This document shows positions 43,666-52,418 of a DNA stretch of 64,000 bases, in pieces (position 1 is the first letter of the stretch; the number at the start of each line of letters is the position of its first letter). The position numbers were made by a program, and so were the translations under genes. A model generated the notes under the pieces. It worked only from the letters and a program-made list of their open reading frames with translations. It did no database searches and was not told the origin of the DNA. Source of the DNA: Allobosea sp. Root483D1 (GTDB lineage Bacteria > Pseudomonadota > Alphaproteobacteria > Rhizobiales > Beijerinckiaceae); the NCBI RefSeq assembly GCF_001429505.1, contig NZ_LMJW01000001.1:994606-1058605 (forward strand), read 5' to 3'.

Positions 43666-44808
43666 ATGGTCGAGCCCTTTCCCTTCGTCGATGTCTCGGG
43701 CACGCCCTATGAACGCGGCCGCCAGCATGGTGCGGCGGCCCCCAAGCGCGTCAAGCGTTCGATCGAACTCTATGGCGGTCAGCTCGGCGAGCTCGGCTAT
43801 GACGCTGCCGCCAAGTCGCGCCTGATCGGCGAATTCGCCCGCGAGATCGAGGCCTTCGGCAAGCATTATGTCGAGGAGATGCGCGGCATCGCCGACGGTG
43901 CGGGCGTCACGCTCGAAGACGTCATCATGATCAATGCCCGCACCGAGGTGATCGCCAAGGCCAAACTGGAGAAGAACAAGCCGGTCGGGGCGGAGGAAGA
44001 GCTCGACGACGGCTGCACCGGCGCGATCATCCTGCCCGAGCGCAGCGCCTCGGGCGAACTGATCCACGGCCAGAACTGGGACTGGAAGGCCGAATGCGCC
44101 GAGACAGCAATCGTGCTGCGCGTGCGCCGCGATGACGGCCCCGATTTCCTGACCTTCGTCGAGGCCGGCGGCCTCGCGCGCTGCGGCATGAACGCGGCCG
44201 GCATCTCGATCACCGCCAACTACCTCGAAAGCGAGCGCGACTTCACGCAAGCCGGCGTGCCACTGGCACTGATCCGCCGCAAGGTGCTGGAGCAGCAGCA
44301 TTTCGCCTACGCGATCAAGGCGGTGGCAACCACGCCCAAGGCCTGCTCCAACAACATGATGCTCTCGACCGTCGCCGGTTTCGGCATCGACTTCGAGTGT
44401 GCGCCCGACGCCGCCTTCCCGCTCTATCCCGAGGACGGGCTGATCGTTCACGCCAATCACTGGGTCGGCCAGGTCGCGCTGACCAAGATCACCGATACCG
44501 GCACCCCGCGTGTGCCCGAGAGCTTCTACCGCGACTGGCGCGTCAAGAAGCTGCTCAACGAGGCCGGCCGTAAGCTCACGGTCGACGATCTGAAAGAAGC
44601 CTTCTTCGACGATTTCCTCACCCCGCATTCGGTCTGCCGCCCGCCGCGCCTGAACGACACCGGCAATCTCTCGGCCACCGTCTCGATGGTGATCATGCAG
44701 CCGGCCAAGGGCACGATGGAGGTCGCGCCGCTGCCGGCCCTCAACCGCATCTTCACCCGCTACAGCCTCACCGATGAACCAATGACGCTCGCACAGGCCG
44801 CCGAATAA
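43666..44808 (+). CDS. C45-family Ntn acyltransferase/hydrolase (penicillin acyltransferase-like)
   Basis: Ntn-hydrolase of 380 residues similar to isopenicillin-N acyltransferase and acyl-CoA:6-APA acyltransferase. Maturation would expose the nucleophile C117 in EELDDGCTGAII. The segment HGQNWDWKAECAETAIVLR behind it and GGLARCGMNAAGISITAN are family features. Such enzymes cleave or transfer N-acyl groups on amino acids and peptides. The ATG at 43666 has GGAGA 7 bases upstream and is preferred to one at 43612, which has no ribosome site. The next gene, 45 bases on, encodes a peptide-type binding protein, so the enzyme probably deacylates or processes the imported compound. Confidence 0.88.
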   Translation: MVEPFPFVDVSGTPYERGRQHGAAAPKRVKRSIELYGGQLGELGYDAAAKSRLIGEFAREIEAFGKHYVEEMRGIADGAGVTLEDVIMINARTEVIAKAKLEKNKPVGAEEELDDGCTGAIILPERSASGELIHGQNWDWKAECAETAIVLRVRRDDGPDFLTFVEAGGLARCGMNAAGISITANYLESERDFTQAGVPLALIRRKVLEQQHFAYAIKAVATTPKACSNNMMLSTVAGFGIDFECAPDAAFPLYPEDGLIVHANHWVGQVALTKITDTGTPRVPESFYRDWRVKKLLNEAGRKLTVDDLKEAFFDDFLTPHSVCRPPRLNDTGNLSATVSMVIMQPAKGTMEVAPLPALNRIFTRYSLTDEPMTLAQAAE

Positions 44809-44853
44809 GGCGGCGACGACGCGTCCAGATCATAAAACAAGGGGAACCCGCCG

Positions 44854-46413
44854 ATGCATAGCCGACGCCGCCTTTCCCTCGCTTTCGCGACGCTCGGCGT
44901 TGCGGCCGCAGTCGCCTTGCCCGCCGCGGCCGCGACACTGCGCGTCCACCTCAACGCCGACATCCGCAGCATCAATCCCGGCGTCAACCGCGACGACAAC
45001 ACCGACTCGGTCGTCCTCCACATCGTCGAGGGCCTCGTCGCCTATGGCGAGGATTCCGAGGTCAAGCCGTTGCTGGCCGAGAAGGTCGAGCTTTCGCCGG
45101 ACGGGTTGAGCTACCGCTTCACCCTGCGCAAGGGCGTCAAGTTCCACAACGGCGCCGAACTGACCTCGAACGACGTGGTCTGGAGCTGGAACCGTTACAT
45201 GGATCCGAAGACCGACTGGCGCTGCCTGTCGGAATTCGACGGCCGCGGTCGCGCCAAGGTCGAGGCGGTCACGGCGCCCGATCCGGCGACCGTGGTCTTC
45301 AAGCTCGACAAGCCGAGCTCGCTCTTCCTCGCCAACATCGCCCGCACCGACTGCGCGATGACCGCGATACTCCACAAGGACTCGCTCAAGGCCGACGGCT
45401 CCTTCGACAAGCCTGTTGGCACCGGCCCCTACAAGCTCGGCGAGTGGAAGCGCGGCGAATATATCCGCCTCAGCCGCAACGAGGCCTATGCCAGCCTGCC
45501 GGGCGCGCCGGACGGCTATACCGGCGGCAAGCGCCCGCTCGTCGACGAAGTCCGCTTCATGGTCATTCCCGACGGGGCGACCGCCAAGGCGGCCCTGCTG
45601 CGCGGCGACATCGACATCGTCCCCGACGTCGCCAATGCCGAGGTCAAGGAGCTCAAGAAGGACCCGCGCGTCGAGCTCTCGATCACGACCAATATGGGCC
45701 TGGTCGGCATCCTCCTGCAGACCCGTGATCCCCTGCTCGGCAACGTCAAGCTGCGCCAGGCGATCGCCGCGGCACTCGACACTGAGGAACTGGTCGCCCA
45801 GGTCACCGACGGGCTCGGCAAGCGCAACAATTCGATCGTGCCGTCGCTGTCGTCCTATTACGACGCGGCCCAGGCCAAGGGCTATAAGCACGACCTCGCC
45901 GCCGCCAAGAAACTGCTCCAGGAAGCCGGCTACAAGGGCGAACCCTTGGTGATGCTCGCCAACAAGCGCTACCCGCAGAGCTTCGATGCCGCCGTGGTCT
46001 CGCAGCAGATGCTGCAGGCTGCCGGCATCAACGTCCAGATCGAGGTGCTCGAATGGGCGACGCAGCTCGACCGCTACTCCAAGGGCAACTACCAGCTCCA
46101 GGCCTTCCCCTATTCGGCAAGGCTCGACCCCGCCCTCTCCTTTGAATCGGTGACCGGCCCGAAGGCGACCCAGCCGCGCAAGGTCTGGGATAATCCCGAG
46201 GCACAGGCCCTGCTCGACAAGTCGATGGTCGTCTCGGACAAGGCCGAGCGCCAGAAGCTGTTCGACGAGTTGCACCAGCGCTTTATCGCCGAGGTGCCGA
46301 TGGTGATGCTCTATAACGGCATCGACGCCGGCGCCTATGGCAAGCGGATCAAGGGCTACAAGTCCTCGATCCTGTCGAAGCCGCGGCTCTGGGAAGTCAC
46401 CGTCGCGGATTAA
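44854..46413 (+). CDS. ABC solute-binding protein, family 5, paralogue 1 of 3
   Basis: Periplasmic binding protein of 519 residues with a Sec signal (hydrophobic 8-24, cleavage after LPAAAA). The mature start reads LRVHLNADIRSINPGVNRDDNTD, a block shared with the paralogues at 48279 and 49887. The three proteins also share the cysteines in DWRC and TDCAM, possibly a disulfide. Other features are LRKGVKFHNGAEL and VGTGPYKLGEWKRGEY. The nearest permeases are at 51474-53233. It is separated from them by a convergent GntR gene and an alpha/beta hydrolase gene, so it may form its own unit with the C45 acyltransferase. Confidence 0.92.
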   Translation: MHSRRRLSLAFATLGVAAAVALPAAAATLRVHLNADIRSINPGVNRDDNTDSVVLHIVEGLVAYGEDSEVKPLLAEKVELSPDGLSYRFTLRKGVKFHNGAELTSNDVVWSWNRYMDPKTDWRCLSEFDGRGRAKVEAVTAPDPATVVFKLDKPSSLFLANIARTDCAMTAILHKDSLKADGSFDKPVGTGPYKLGEWKRGEYIRLSRNEAYASLPGAPDGYTGGKRPLVDEVRFMVIPDGATAKAALLRGDIDIVPDVANAEVKELKKDPRVELSITTNMGLVGILLQTRDPLLGNVKLRQAIAAALDTEELVAQVTDGLGKRNNSIVPSLSSYYDAAQAKGYKHDLAAAKKLLQEAGYKGEPLVMLANKRYPQSFDAAVVSQQMLQAAGINVQIEVLEWATQLDRYSKGNYQLQAFPYSARLDPALSFESVTGPKATQPRKVWDNPEAQALLDKSMVVSDKAERQKLFDELHQRFIAEVPMVMLYNGIDAGAYGKRIKGYKSSILSKPRLWEVTVAD

Positions 46414-46555
46414 GAACTCGTCTCGAAACTCGCTCCGGCGCGCCAGATGGCGGTATTTTCGAGAACCGGAGCGCAGCGGACATTGGTCCGTGAGCACCGG
46501 AAGCGCAGAAAATGCCGTTAGATGGCCGCCGGAGTAGAGTTTCGAGGCGAGTTCT
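46413..46555. repeat. 143-bp inverted-repeat element between convergent genes
   Basis: Terminal arms AGAACTCGTCTCGAAACTC (46413-46431) and its near-perfect reverse complement (46537-46555, one mismatch) enclose a second imperfect stem (CTCCGGCG to TTTTC against GAAAA to CGCCGGAG) and a central CGGAC/GTCCG hairpin, so the entire stretch can fold as one long hairpin. It fills the gap between two convergent genes: the left end contacts the TAA of the binding protein and the right arm contains part of the TAG stop of the GntR gene. It could be a MITE-like insertion or a dispersed palindrome now working as a bidirectional terminator. Confidence 0.7.
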
Positions 46556-47201
46556 AGGCCGCGCCGTTGACCTCGATGAGGTCCTTGATGATGTGGTGGC
46601 TGGTGAGCTCGGCCAGACGCTCGCCGTCCCCGGCCCGGATCGCTGCGACCATCGCATGATGGTCGGCGTCGCTGGCGAGCAGGGCCTGATGCGAGGCCCA
46701 GACCGTCACCGCCGAGCCGCGCGAGCGGTCGCGCAGGCTCCAGATCGTTTCCGCCAGCACCGGATTGCCGCAATGGGCATAGATCAGGCTATGGAAGGCG
46801 CGGTTGATCTCGCTCTGCTGCGGACGCGTCCCGCTCCGCACCGCCTCGCTGAACTCATGGGCGATCGCATCGAGCCTGGCGATCACCTCATCGTCCATCC
46901 TGCCGATCGCGAGGCGGGATGCGGCACTCTCGAGGATGATGCGGGTGTCGCGGATCGCGCGATAGGTGGCGATATCGATCTCGGCCACCCGATAGCCGCG
47001 ATTGGGCACATGCTCGATCGTCTTGCGCACCGCGAGTTCGTCGAGCGCGGCGCGGACGTCGAAGCGCGTCGCCTGGAAGGCCTCTTCGAGATCGATCTGC
47101 CGCAGCCACTCGCCCGGCCGATAGGCGCGGCCATGGATCGCCCGGGCGATCTCGTTGGCGAGTTCGCCCTTGGCGCGCTGGGTCTTGGGACGAGTGGCCA
47201 T
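46554..47201 (-). CDS. GntR-family regulator, FadR (FCD) subfamily
   Basis: Regulator of 215 residues: winged helix (about 12-75) in which the recognition region is atypical (DLEEAFQATRFDVRAALDELAVRKTIEHVPNRGYRV), followed by an FCD domain (IRDTRIILESAASRLAI, INRAFHSLIYAHCGN, DADHHAMVAAIRAGDGERL) with usual His/Asp positions. It diverges from the alpha/beta hydrolase and the binding-protein/permease operon at 47354, with a palindrome in the gap, and probably controls that operon. Its TAG stop falls in the right arm of the inverted-repeat element, so its C-terminal end may have been set by insertion of that element. Confidence 0.88.
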   Translation of the reverse strand: MATRPKTQRAKGELANEIARAIHGRAYRPGEWLRQIDLEEAFQATRFDVRAALDELAVRKTIEHVPNRGYRVAEIDIATYRAIRDTRIILESAASRLAIGRMDDEVIARLDAIAHEFSEAVRSGTRPQQSEINRAFHSLIYAHCGNPVLAETIWSLRDRSRGSAVTVWASHQALLASDADHHAMVAAIRAGDGERLAELTSHHIIKDLIEVNGAA

Positions 47202-47316
47202 AGCGGGTCTCTAGAGCATTTCACCGGCGCTTGTGAACTGGTTCGCCAGCATCGCGCACAGCCGGCACAACATCTGTCGAATCCGGCTTGCGGCATGGAG
47301 CGTATCATGCAACAAA

Positions 47317-47328
47317 ATTGGCGCCAAT
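47317..47328. promoter_or_regulatory. Candidate operator palindrome upstream of the hydrolase/importer operon
   Basis: Perfect 12-bp palindrome ATTGGCGCCAAT in the 152-bp divergent gap between the GntR gene and the alpha/beta hydrolase gene, about 26 bases before the ATG. A further ACCAAT follows at 47335-47340, making a partial second site. Position over the start region suggests repression by the divergent GntR protein. Confidence 0.45.
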
Positions 47329-47353
47329 CTTATAACCAATCAGGAGACGCCGC

Positions 47354-48238
47354 ATGACTGCTCCCGTCGCAAGCCAGGCCAAGCAGGACGATGCGGCAGC
47401 GATCGCCCGCGCGCTCTACGATCTCGGCCCGACCCCGGTCACCGCCTGCAAGGCCGATCCGCGCTTCAGCTATTGCCTCTATGTGCCGAAAACCCTCGGC
47501 AAGGGCGGCCAGGCGCCCGAGCTCGTCGTCGCCATGCACGGCACCGGCCGTGGCTTCACCGGTTATCGCGACGCCTTCGAGGCCTTCGGCCGCTGGAACA
47601 ACTGCATCATCCTCGCCCCGCTCTTCCCGATCGGCGTGATGGGCGACGGGAATCGCAACGGCTTCAAATACATGCGCGAGGGTGAGGTCCGCTACGATCA
47701 CATCCTGCTCGCCATGGTCGAGGAAGTCGCCCAGCATTACGGCCTGCGCTTCGACCGCTTCGCCTTGTTCGGCTATTCCGGCGGCGGCCACTTCACCCAT
47801 CGCTTCCTGATGCTGCAGCCGAAGAAGCTCTGGGCCGCCTCGATCGGCGCGCCGGGCTCGGTGACGCTGCTCGACCCGACCCGCGACTGGTGGGTCGGCA
47901 GCCGCAACATGGCCGAGCTCTTCGGCACCGCCCCCGATATCGAGGCGATGCGCCAGGTCCCGGTCCAGATGATCGTCGGCGCCGCCGATCTCGAGACTTG
48001 GGAGATCACCCACCAGCCCGGCAACGCCAGCTGGATGCCGGACGCCAACCATGCCGGAGCGAACCGCCCGGAGCGGCTGGCTACCCTGCGCCGGAATTTC
48101 GAGGAGCACGGCATCACGGTGCGCTTCGACCTGGTGCCGAACATGCCGCATGACGGGCTGAAAGCCATCCCGCGGGTGGAGGATTTCTTCGCGGACATGC
48201 TCGCCAAGCGCCGATCGGGCGCGGCCAAGGCGGCCTGA
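47354..48238 (+). CDS. Alpha/beta hydrolase, esterase/PHB-depolymerase-like
   Basis: Cytoplasmic hydrolase of 294 residues without a signal peptide. Supporting segments are ELVVAMHGTGRG, with the oxyanion-loop HG, the nucleophile elbow FGYSGGGHFTHRF, and C-terminal PNMPHDG with the catalytic histidine; VGAADLET probably supplies the acid. It resembles the poly(3-hydroxybutyrate) depolymerase/feruloyl-esterase-like group, but the substrate is unknown. It is the first gene of an operon with two binding proteins, two permeases and a fused ATPase, so it likely cleaves an ester or amide in what these import. Ribosome site AGGAGACGCCGC precedes the ATG. Confidence 0.88.
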   Translation: MTAPVASQAKQDDAAAIARALYDLGPTPVTACKADPRFSYCLYVPKTLGKGGQAPELVVAMHGTGRGFTGYRDAFEAFGRWNNCIILAPLFPIGVMGDGNRNGFKYMREGEVRYDHILLAMVEEVAQHYGLRFDRFALFGYSGGGHFTHRFLMLQPKKLWAASIGAPGSVTLLDPTRDWWVGSRNMAELFGTAPDIEAMRQVPVQMIVGAADLETWEITHQPGNASWMPDANHAGANRPERLATLRRNFEEHGITVRFDLVPNMPHDGLKAIPRVEDFFADMLAKRRSGAAKAA

Positions 48239-48278
48239 GCCGGCCCGGACCGAACTGCGAACAGCGAGGGGAACGACA

Positions 48279-49823
48279 ATGAACCGCCGGCTCATCTTCG
48301 CCTTCGCCCTGCTCGCTCTTGCGAGCCCCGCTGCGGCGCAGACGATCAACGTCGCGCTCAACGCCGACATCCGTTCGACCAATCCCGGCGTCAATCGCGA
48401 CGACAATACCGATGCCGTCGTCCTGCACATGGTCGAGGGGCTGGTCGGCTATCGCGAGAACGGCGCGGTCGCGCCGCTGCTGGCGGAGAAGATCGCCGTC
48501 TCCGCGGACGGGCTGACCTACACGTTCAGCCTGCGCAAGGGCGTCAAGTTCCACAACGGCGCCGAGATGACCTCGGCCGACGTCATGTGGAACTGGACCC
48601 GCTACATGGAACCCAAGACCGACTGGCGCTGCCGGTCGGAGTTCGACGGCCGCATCGGCATGAAGGTGACCGCCGTCTCGGCGCCCGATCCCGCGACCTT
48701 CGTGATGACGCTGGAGAAGCCGAGCGCGCTCTTCCTCGACACCATGGCGCGGACCGACTGCGCCATGGTCGCCATCATCCACAAGGATTCGCTGAAGCCC
48801 GACGGCTCATTCGACAAGCCGATCGGAACCGGCCCCTTCATGCTCGGCGACTGGCGCCGCGGCGAGTTCGTCTCGCTGAAGCGTTTCGATGCTTATGTCT
48901 CGCCTGCGGGCGACAAGCGCGACGGCTATGTCGGCCGCAAGCGCGCTCTGGTGCCGGAGGTCAAGTTCCTCGCCATCGCAGACGGCGCGACCGTCAAGGC
49001 CGGCCTGATCTCGGGCGCGCTGCATGTCGCGGACATTCCCGATGCCGACATGCCGGAGATGAGGAAGGTCCCGACCCTGCAGGTGCTGAGCGCCCCCAGC
49101 GCGACCAAGCACGCGCTGCTCCTCCAGAGCCGCGATCCGCTGCTCAGCGATGTCAGGATGCGCCAAGCGATCGCGGCGGCGCTCGATCTCGACGAAATCG
49201 TCGCCCAGGCCTCGAACGAGCTCGGCAGCACCAACAACTCCGCGGTCTATGTCAGCTCGCCCTATTACAGCGAGGTCCAGCGCCAGCGTTACAATCACGA
49301 TCCGGCCCGGGTGAAGAAACTGCTCGCCGAGGTCGGCTACAAGGGCCAGACCATCAAGCTGATCGCCAACAAGCGCGCGAGCGTGCCGAGCTTCCCGGTC
49401 GCGGTCGTGGCGCAGGCGATGCTCCAGGCCGCCGGCATCAACAGCGAGATCGAAGTGCTGGAATGGGCGACGCAGCTCGACCGCTACAGCAAGGGCAACT
49501 ACCAGATGATGTCCTTCAGCTATTCCGCGCGCCTCGATCCGGCGCAGAGCTACAACCAGTTCAGCGGCCCCAAGGACACCTACCCGTCCAAGGCCTGGGA
49601 CAGCCGCCGCGCCGACGAGCTGATCGAGAAGGCGACCATCACCGCCGACGAGGGCGAGCGCCAGAAGCTGTTCGACGAGTTGCACAAGCTGATGCTCGCC
49701 GATGCGCCGCTGATCTTCCTCTACAATCAGGTCGACACGTCCGCCGTCTCCAAGCGGCTGAGCGGCTTCGCGCCCTGGGTTGCCGGGAAGCCGCGGCTCT
49801 GGGAGGTCGGCTTCGCCAATTGA
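48279..49823 (+). CDS. ABC solute-binding protein, family 5, paralogue 2 of 3
   Basis: Periplasmic binding protein of 514 residues with a short Sec signal (cleavage after AAAQ-type site near residue 21). It is clearly paralogous to the proteins at 44854 and 49887, sharing NADIRSTNPGVNRDDNTDA, LRKGVKFHNGAEM, ARTDCAM and the C-terminal ATQLDRYSKGNYQ. Differences gather in the middle (residues about 200-260), where the ligand pocket is built. It belongs to the operon with the permeases at 51474-53233. The ligand is likely a peptide-like compound related to those of the paralogues. Confidence 0.92.
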   Translation: MNRRLIFAFALLALASPAAAQTINVALNADIRSTNPGVNRDDNTDAVVLHMVEGLVGYRENGAVAPLLAEKIAVSADGLTYTFSLRKGVKFHNGAEMTSADVMWNWTRYMEPKTDWRCRSEFDGRIGMKVTAVSAPDPATFVMTLEKPSALFLDTMARTDCAMVAIIHKDSLKPDGSFDKPIGTGPFMLGDWRRGEFVSLKRFDAYVSPAGDKRDGYVGRKRALVPEVKFLAIADGATVKAGLISGALHVADIPDADMPEMRKVPTLQVLSAPSATKHALLLQSRDPLLSDVRMRQAIAAALDLDEIVAQASNELGSTNNSAVYVSSPYYSEVQRQRYNHDPARVKKLLAEVGYKGQTIKLIANKRASVPSFPVAVVAQAMLQAAGINSEIEVLEWATQLDRYSKGNYQMMSFSYSARLDPAQSYNQFSGPKDTYPSKAWDSRRADELIEKATITADEGERQKLFDELHKLMLADAPLIFLYNQVDTSAVSKRLSGFAPWVAGKPRLWEVGFAN

Positions 49824-49886
49824 ACCGTCGCGCACGCGACGGCCTGACGATCACAACGACAAACGAAAAAACGACAGGGGACCGAG

Positions 49887-51437
49887 ATGAAGTATCTTTT
49901 TGCGCCGGCCGCCGCCCTCATCGCCACCGCCGCCTTCGCCGCGCCGGCGATGGCCCAATCGATCACGGTGGCCGTCGCCGCCGACATCCGCAGTAACAAT
50001 CCCGGCGTCAATCGCGACGACAACACCGATGATTTCGCGCTGCAATTGGTCGAGGGCCTCGTCGGCTACAATGAGGGCGGCGTCGCGACGCCGCTGCTCG
50101 CCGAGAAGGTCGATCTCTCCGCCGACGGCAAGACCTACACCTTCACGCTGCGCCAGGGCGTCAAGTTCCACAACGGCGCCGAGCTCTCCTCGGCCGACGT
50201 GCTGTGGAACTGGACCCGCTACATGGACGCAAAGACCGACTGGCGCTGCACCTCGGAATTCGACGGTCGCTCCGGCCTCAAGGTCGAGTCCGTGACGGCG
50301 CCGGACGCGCGCACCGTGGTGATGCAGATCGACAAGCCGAACGCGTTGTTCCTCGATACGCTCGCCCGCACCGACTGCGCCATGACCGCGATCCTGCACA
50401 AGGATTCGGTCAAGGCCGACGGGTCCTGGGACAAGCCGATCGGCACCGGCCCCTACAAGTTCGGCGAGTGGAAGCGCGGCGAGTATTTCACCATGACCGC
50501 CTTCGAGGGCTACAAGTCGCCATCGGGCAGTCAGCGCGACGGCTATGTCGGCTCGAAGCGGCCGCTGCTCAAGGAGGTCAAGTTCCTGATCGTCAAGGAT
50601 CCGGCGACGGTAAAGGCCGGGCTGGTTTCGGGCGCGCTCGACATGGCTGACATCCTGCCCAGTGACGCTGTCGAGTTGCGGAAAAACCCCAAGCTCGCCG
50701 TCGCGGTTGAGCCGAACGCCGTCCGCCACGTCTTCCTGATCCAGACCAAGGACGCGGTGATGGGCAACCAGAAGGTCCGCCAGGCGATCGCCGCCTCGCT
50801 CGACATGGATGAGATCGTCGCATCGTTCTACAACGACCTCGGGAAGCCCAACACCTCGCCGATCTATTCCGGTTCGAGCTATTTCGGCGAGGTCGAGAAG
50901 AAGGGCCACGCCTTCGACCCGGCCCGCGCCAAGAAGCTGCTGCAGGAGGCCGGCTACAAGGGCGAGAAGATCGTGATCCTCGCCAATAAGCGCCCGGTGG
51001 TGCCGAGCTTCCCGGCTGCGGTGGTGGCGCAGCAGATGCTGCAGGCCGTCGGCGTCAACGCCGAGATCGAGGTGCTCGACTGGGCGACCCAGCTCGACCG
51101 CTTCAACAAGGGCAACTACCAGATGCAGTCCTTCTCCTTCTCGGCCCGCTTCGACCCTGCGATCGCCTTCGAGCAGTTCTCGGGACCGAAGGACAAGCAG
51201 CCGCGCAAGACCTGGGACAACCCGGAAGCGCAGAAGCAGATCGACAAGCTCTATGTGACCTCCGACCGGGCCGAACGCCAGAAGATCGTCGACGAGCTGC
51301 ACAAGCGCGTCATCGACGAAGTCCCGATGATCTTTGCCTTCAACGGCCTCGACATCATCGCGCATGCCAAGCGCGTCCAGGGCTTCAAGCCGTGGCAGTC
51401 GAAGCTGCGCATGTGGGAAGTCACGCTGGCGAACTGA
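49887..51437 (+). CDS. ABC solute-binding protein, family 5, paralogue 3 of 3
   Basis: Periplasmic binding protein of 516 residues with a Sec signal (KYLFAPAAALIATAAFAAPAMA, cleavage before Q). It shares ADIRSNNPGVNRDDNTD, LRQGVKFHNGAEL, DWRC and TDCAM with the other two paralogues. It is adjacent to the permease genes, 37 bases upstream of the DppB-type start, so it is the most likely dedicated partner. AGGGGACC precedes the ATG. As with the paralogues, a di- or oligopeptide-like ligand is inferred from the family only. Confidence 0.92.
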   Translation: MKYLFAPAAALIATAAFAAPAMAQSITVAVAADIRSNNPGVNRDDNTDDFALQLVEGLVGYNEGGVATPLLAEKVDLSADGKTYTFTLRQGVKFHNGAELSSADVLWNWTRYMDAKTDWRCTSEFDGRSGLKVESVTAPDARTVVMQIDKPNALFLDTLARTDCAMTAILHKDSVKADGSWDKPIGTGPYKFGEWKRGEYFTMTAFEGYKSPSGSQRDGYVGSKRPLLKEVKFLIVKDPATVKAGLVSGALDMADILPSDAVELRKNPKLAVAVEPNAVRHVFLIQTKDAVMGNQKVRQAIAASLDMDEIVASFYNDLGKPNTSPIYSGSSYFGEVEKKGHAFDPARAKKLLQEAGYKGEKIVILANKRPVVPSFPAAVVAQQMLQAVGVNAEIEVLDWATQLDRFNKGNYQMQSFSFSARFDPAIAFEQFSGPKDKQPRKTWDNPEAQKQIDKLYVTSDRAERQKIVDELHKRVIDEVPMIFAFNGLDIIAHAKRVQGFKPWQSKLRMWEVTLAN

Positions 51438-51473
51438 TCCCACCCGTATCGTCCGCACACCGGGAGGAAGCCG

Positions 51474-52418
51474 ATGCTGCGCTTTGCGCTGACGCGCATT
51501 CTGATGTCCGTGCCGACATTGCTGATCGTGTCGGTCGCGGTCTTCGGGTTGATCCGGCTGATTCCGGGCGATCCGGCCTCACTGATGCTCGGGGACCTCG
51601 CGACACCGGCCTCGATCGCCGACCTGCAGGCAAGGCTCGGCCTCGACCAGAGCGTGCCGGTCCAGTTCGGCATCTGGTTCGGCAACCTGCTCAAGGGCGA
51701 TCTCGGCCAGTCGATCAACTCGCAACAGGCGGTGCTGCCGCTGATCCTGCAGCGCTTCTGGATCTCGGCCCAGATCGTGCTGGTCGCGGTCGCCCTCGCG
51801 AGCCTCGTTGCGGTGCCGGCCGGCGTCCTCGCCGCGTGGAAGCAGGACACCTCGCTCGATCTCTCGCTGGTCGCCGTCGCGACGCTGCTCCTGTCGATCC
51901 CGACCTTCTGGCTCGGCCTGCTGCTGCTGCTCTTCTTCGGACTCAAGCTCGAATGGTTGCCGGTCGTCGGCTATGTCTCGATCGCCGAGAACCCGTTGGC
52001 CGGCATCCTCTATCTGATCATGCCGATCATGACGCTGTTCCTGCACGAGATCGGCGTGATCCTGCGCATGGCGCGCGCCTCGACATTGGAGGTGCTCCGG
52101 CTCGACTACATCACCCATGCCCGCGCCAAGGGCCTGACCGAGAGCGCGGTGCTCTGGAACCACGCCTTCAAGAACGCCTTCGGGCCGACATGGACACTGA
52201 TCGGCCTCGTCCTCGGCAACCTGCTGGGAGGCATCGCCGTGGTCGAGACGGTCTTCACCATCCCCGGCCTCGGCCGGCTCCTGGTCGATTCGATCTTCGC
52301 CCGCGACTATCCGGTGATCCAGGGCTGCATGCTCTTCGTCGCCTTCACCTATGTGCTGGTCAATCTCGTGATCGACCTCTGCTATCCGATCTTCGACCCG
52401 AGGGTGACGGCGCAATGA
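51474..52418 (+). CDS. Peptide-type ABC permease (DppB/OppB)
   Basis: Membrane permease of 314 residues with about six helices. DppB hallmarks are FGLIRLIPGDPASLML, the block LQARLGLDQSVPVQFGIWFGNLLKGDLGQSI and the EAA loop DYITHARAKGLTESAVLWNHAFKN. GGGAGGAAG lies before the ATG. It overlaps the DppC-type gene by ATGA and pairs with it. Confidence 0.93.
   Translation: MLRFALTRILMSVPTLLIVSVAVFGLIRLIPGDPASLMLGDLATPASIADLQARLGLDQSVPVQFGIWFGNLLKGDLGQSINSQQAVLPLILQRFWISAQIVLVAVALASLVAVPAGVLAAWKQDTSLDLSLVAVATLLLSIPTFWLGLLLLLFFGLKLEWLPVVGYVSIAENPLAGILYLIMPIMTLFLHEIGVILRMARASTLEVLRLDYITHARAKGLTESAVLWNHAFKNAFGPTWTLIGLVLGNLLGGIAVVETVFTIPGLGRLLVDSIFARDYPVIQGCMLFVAFTYVLVNLVIDLCYPIFDPRVTAQ

Noticed and set aside
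46413-46555. Insertion sequence
   Set aside because: The terminal inverted repeats are convincing, but 143 bp cannot encode a transposase and no clear target duplication is visible; at most it is a MITE-like element.
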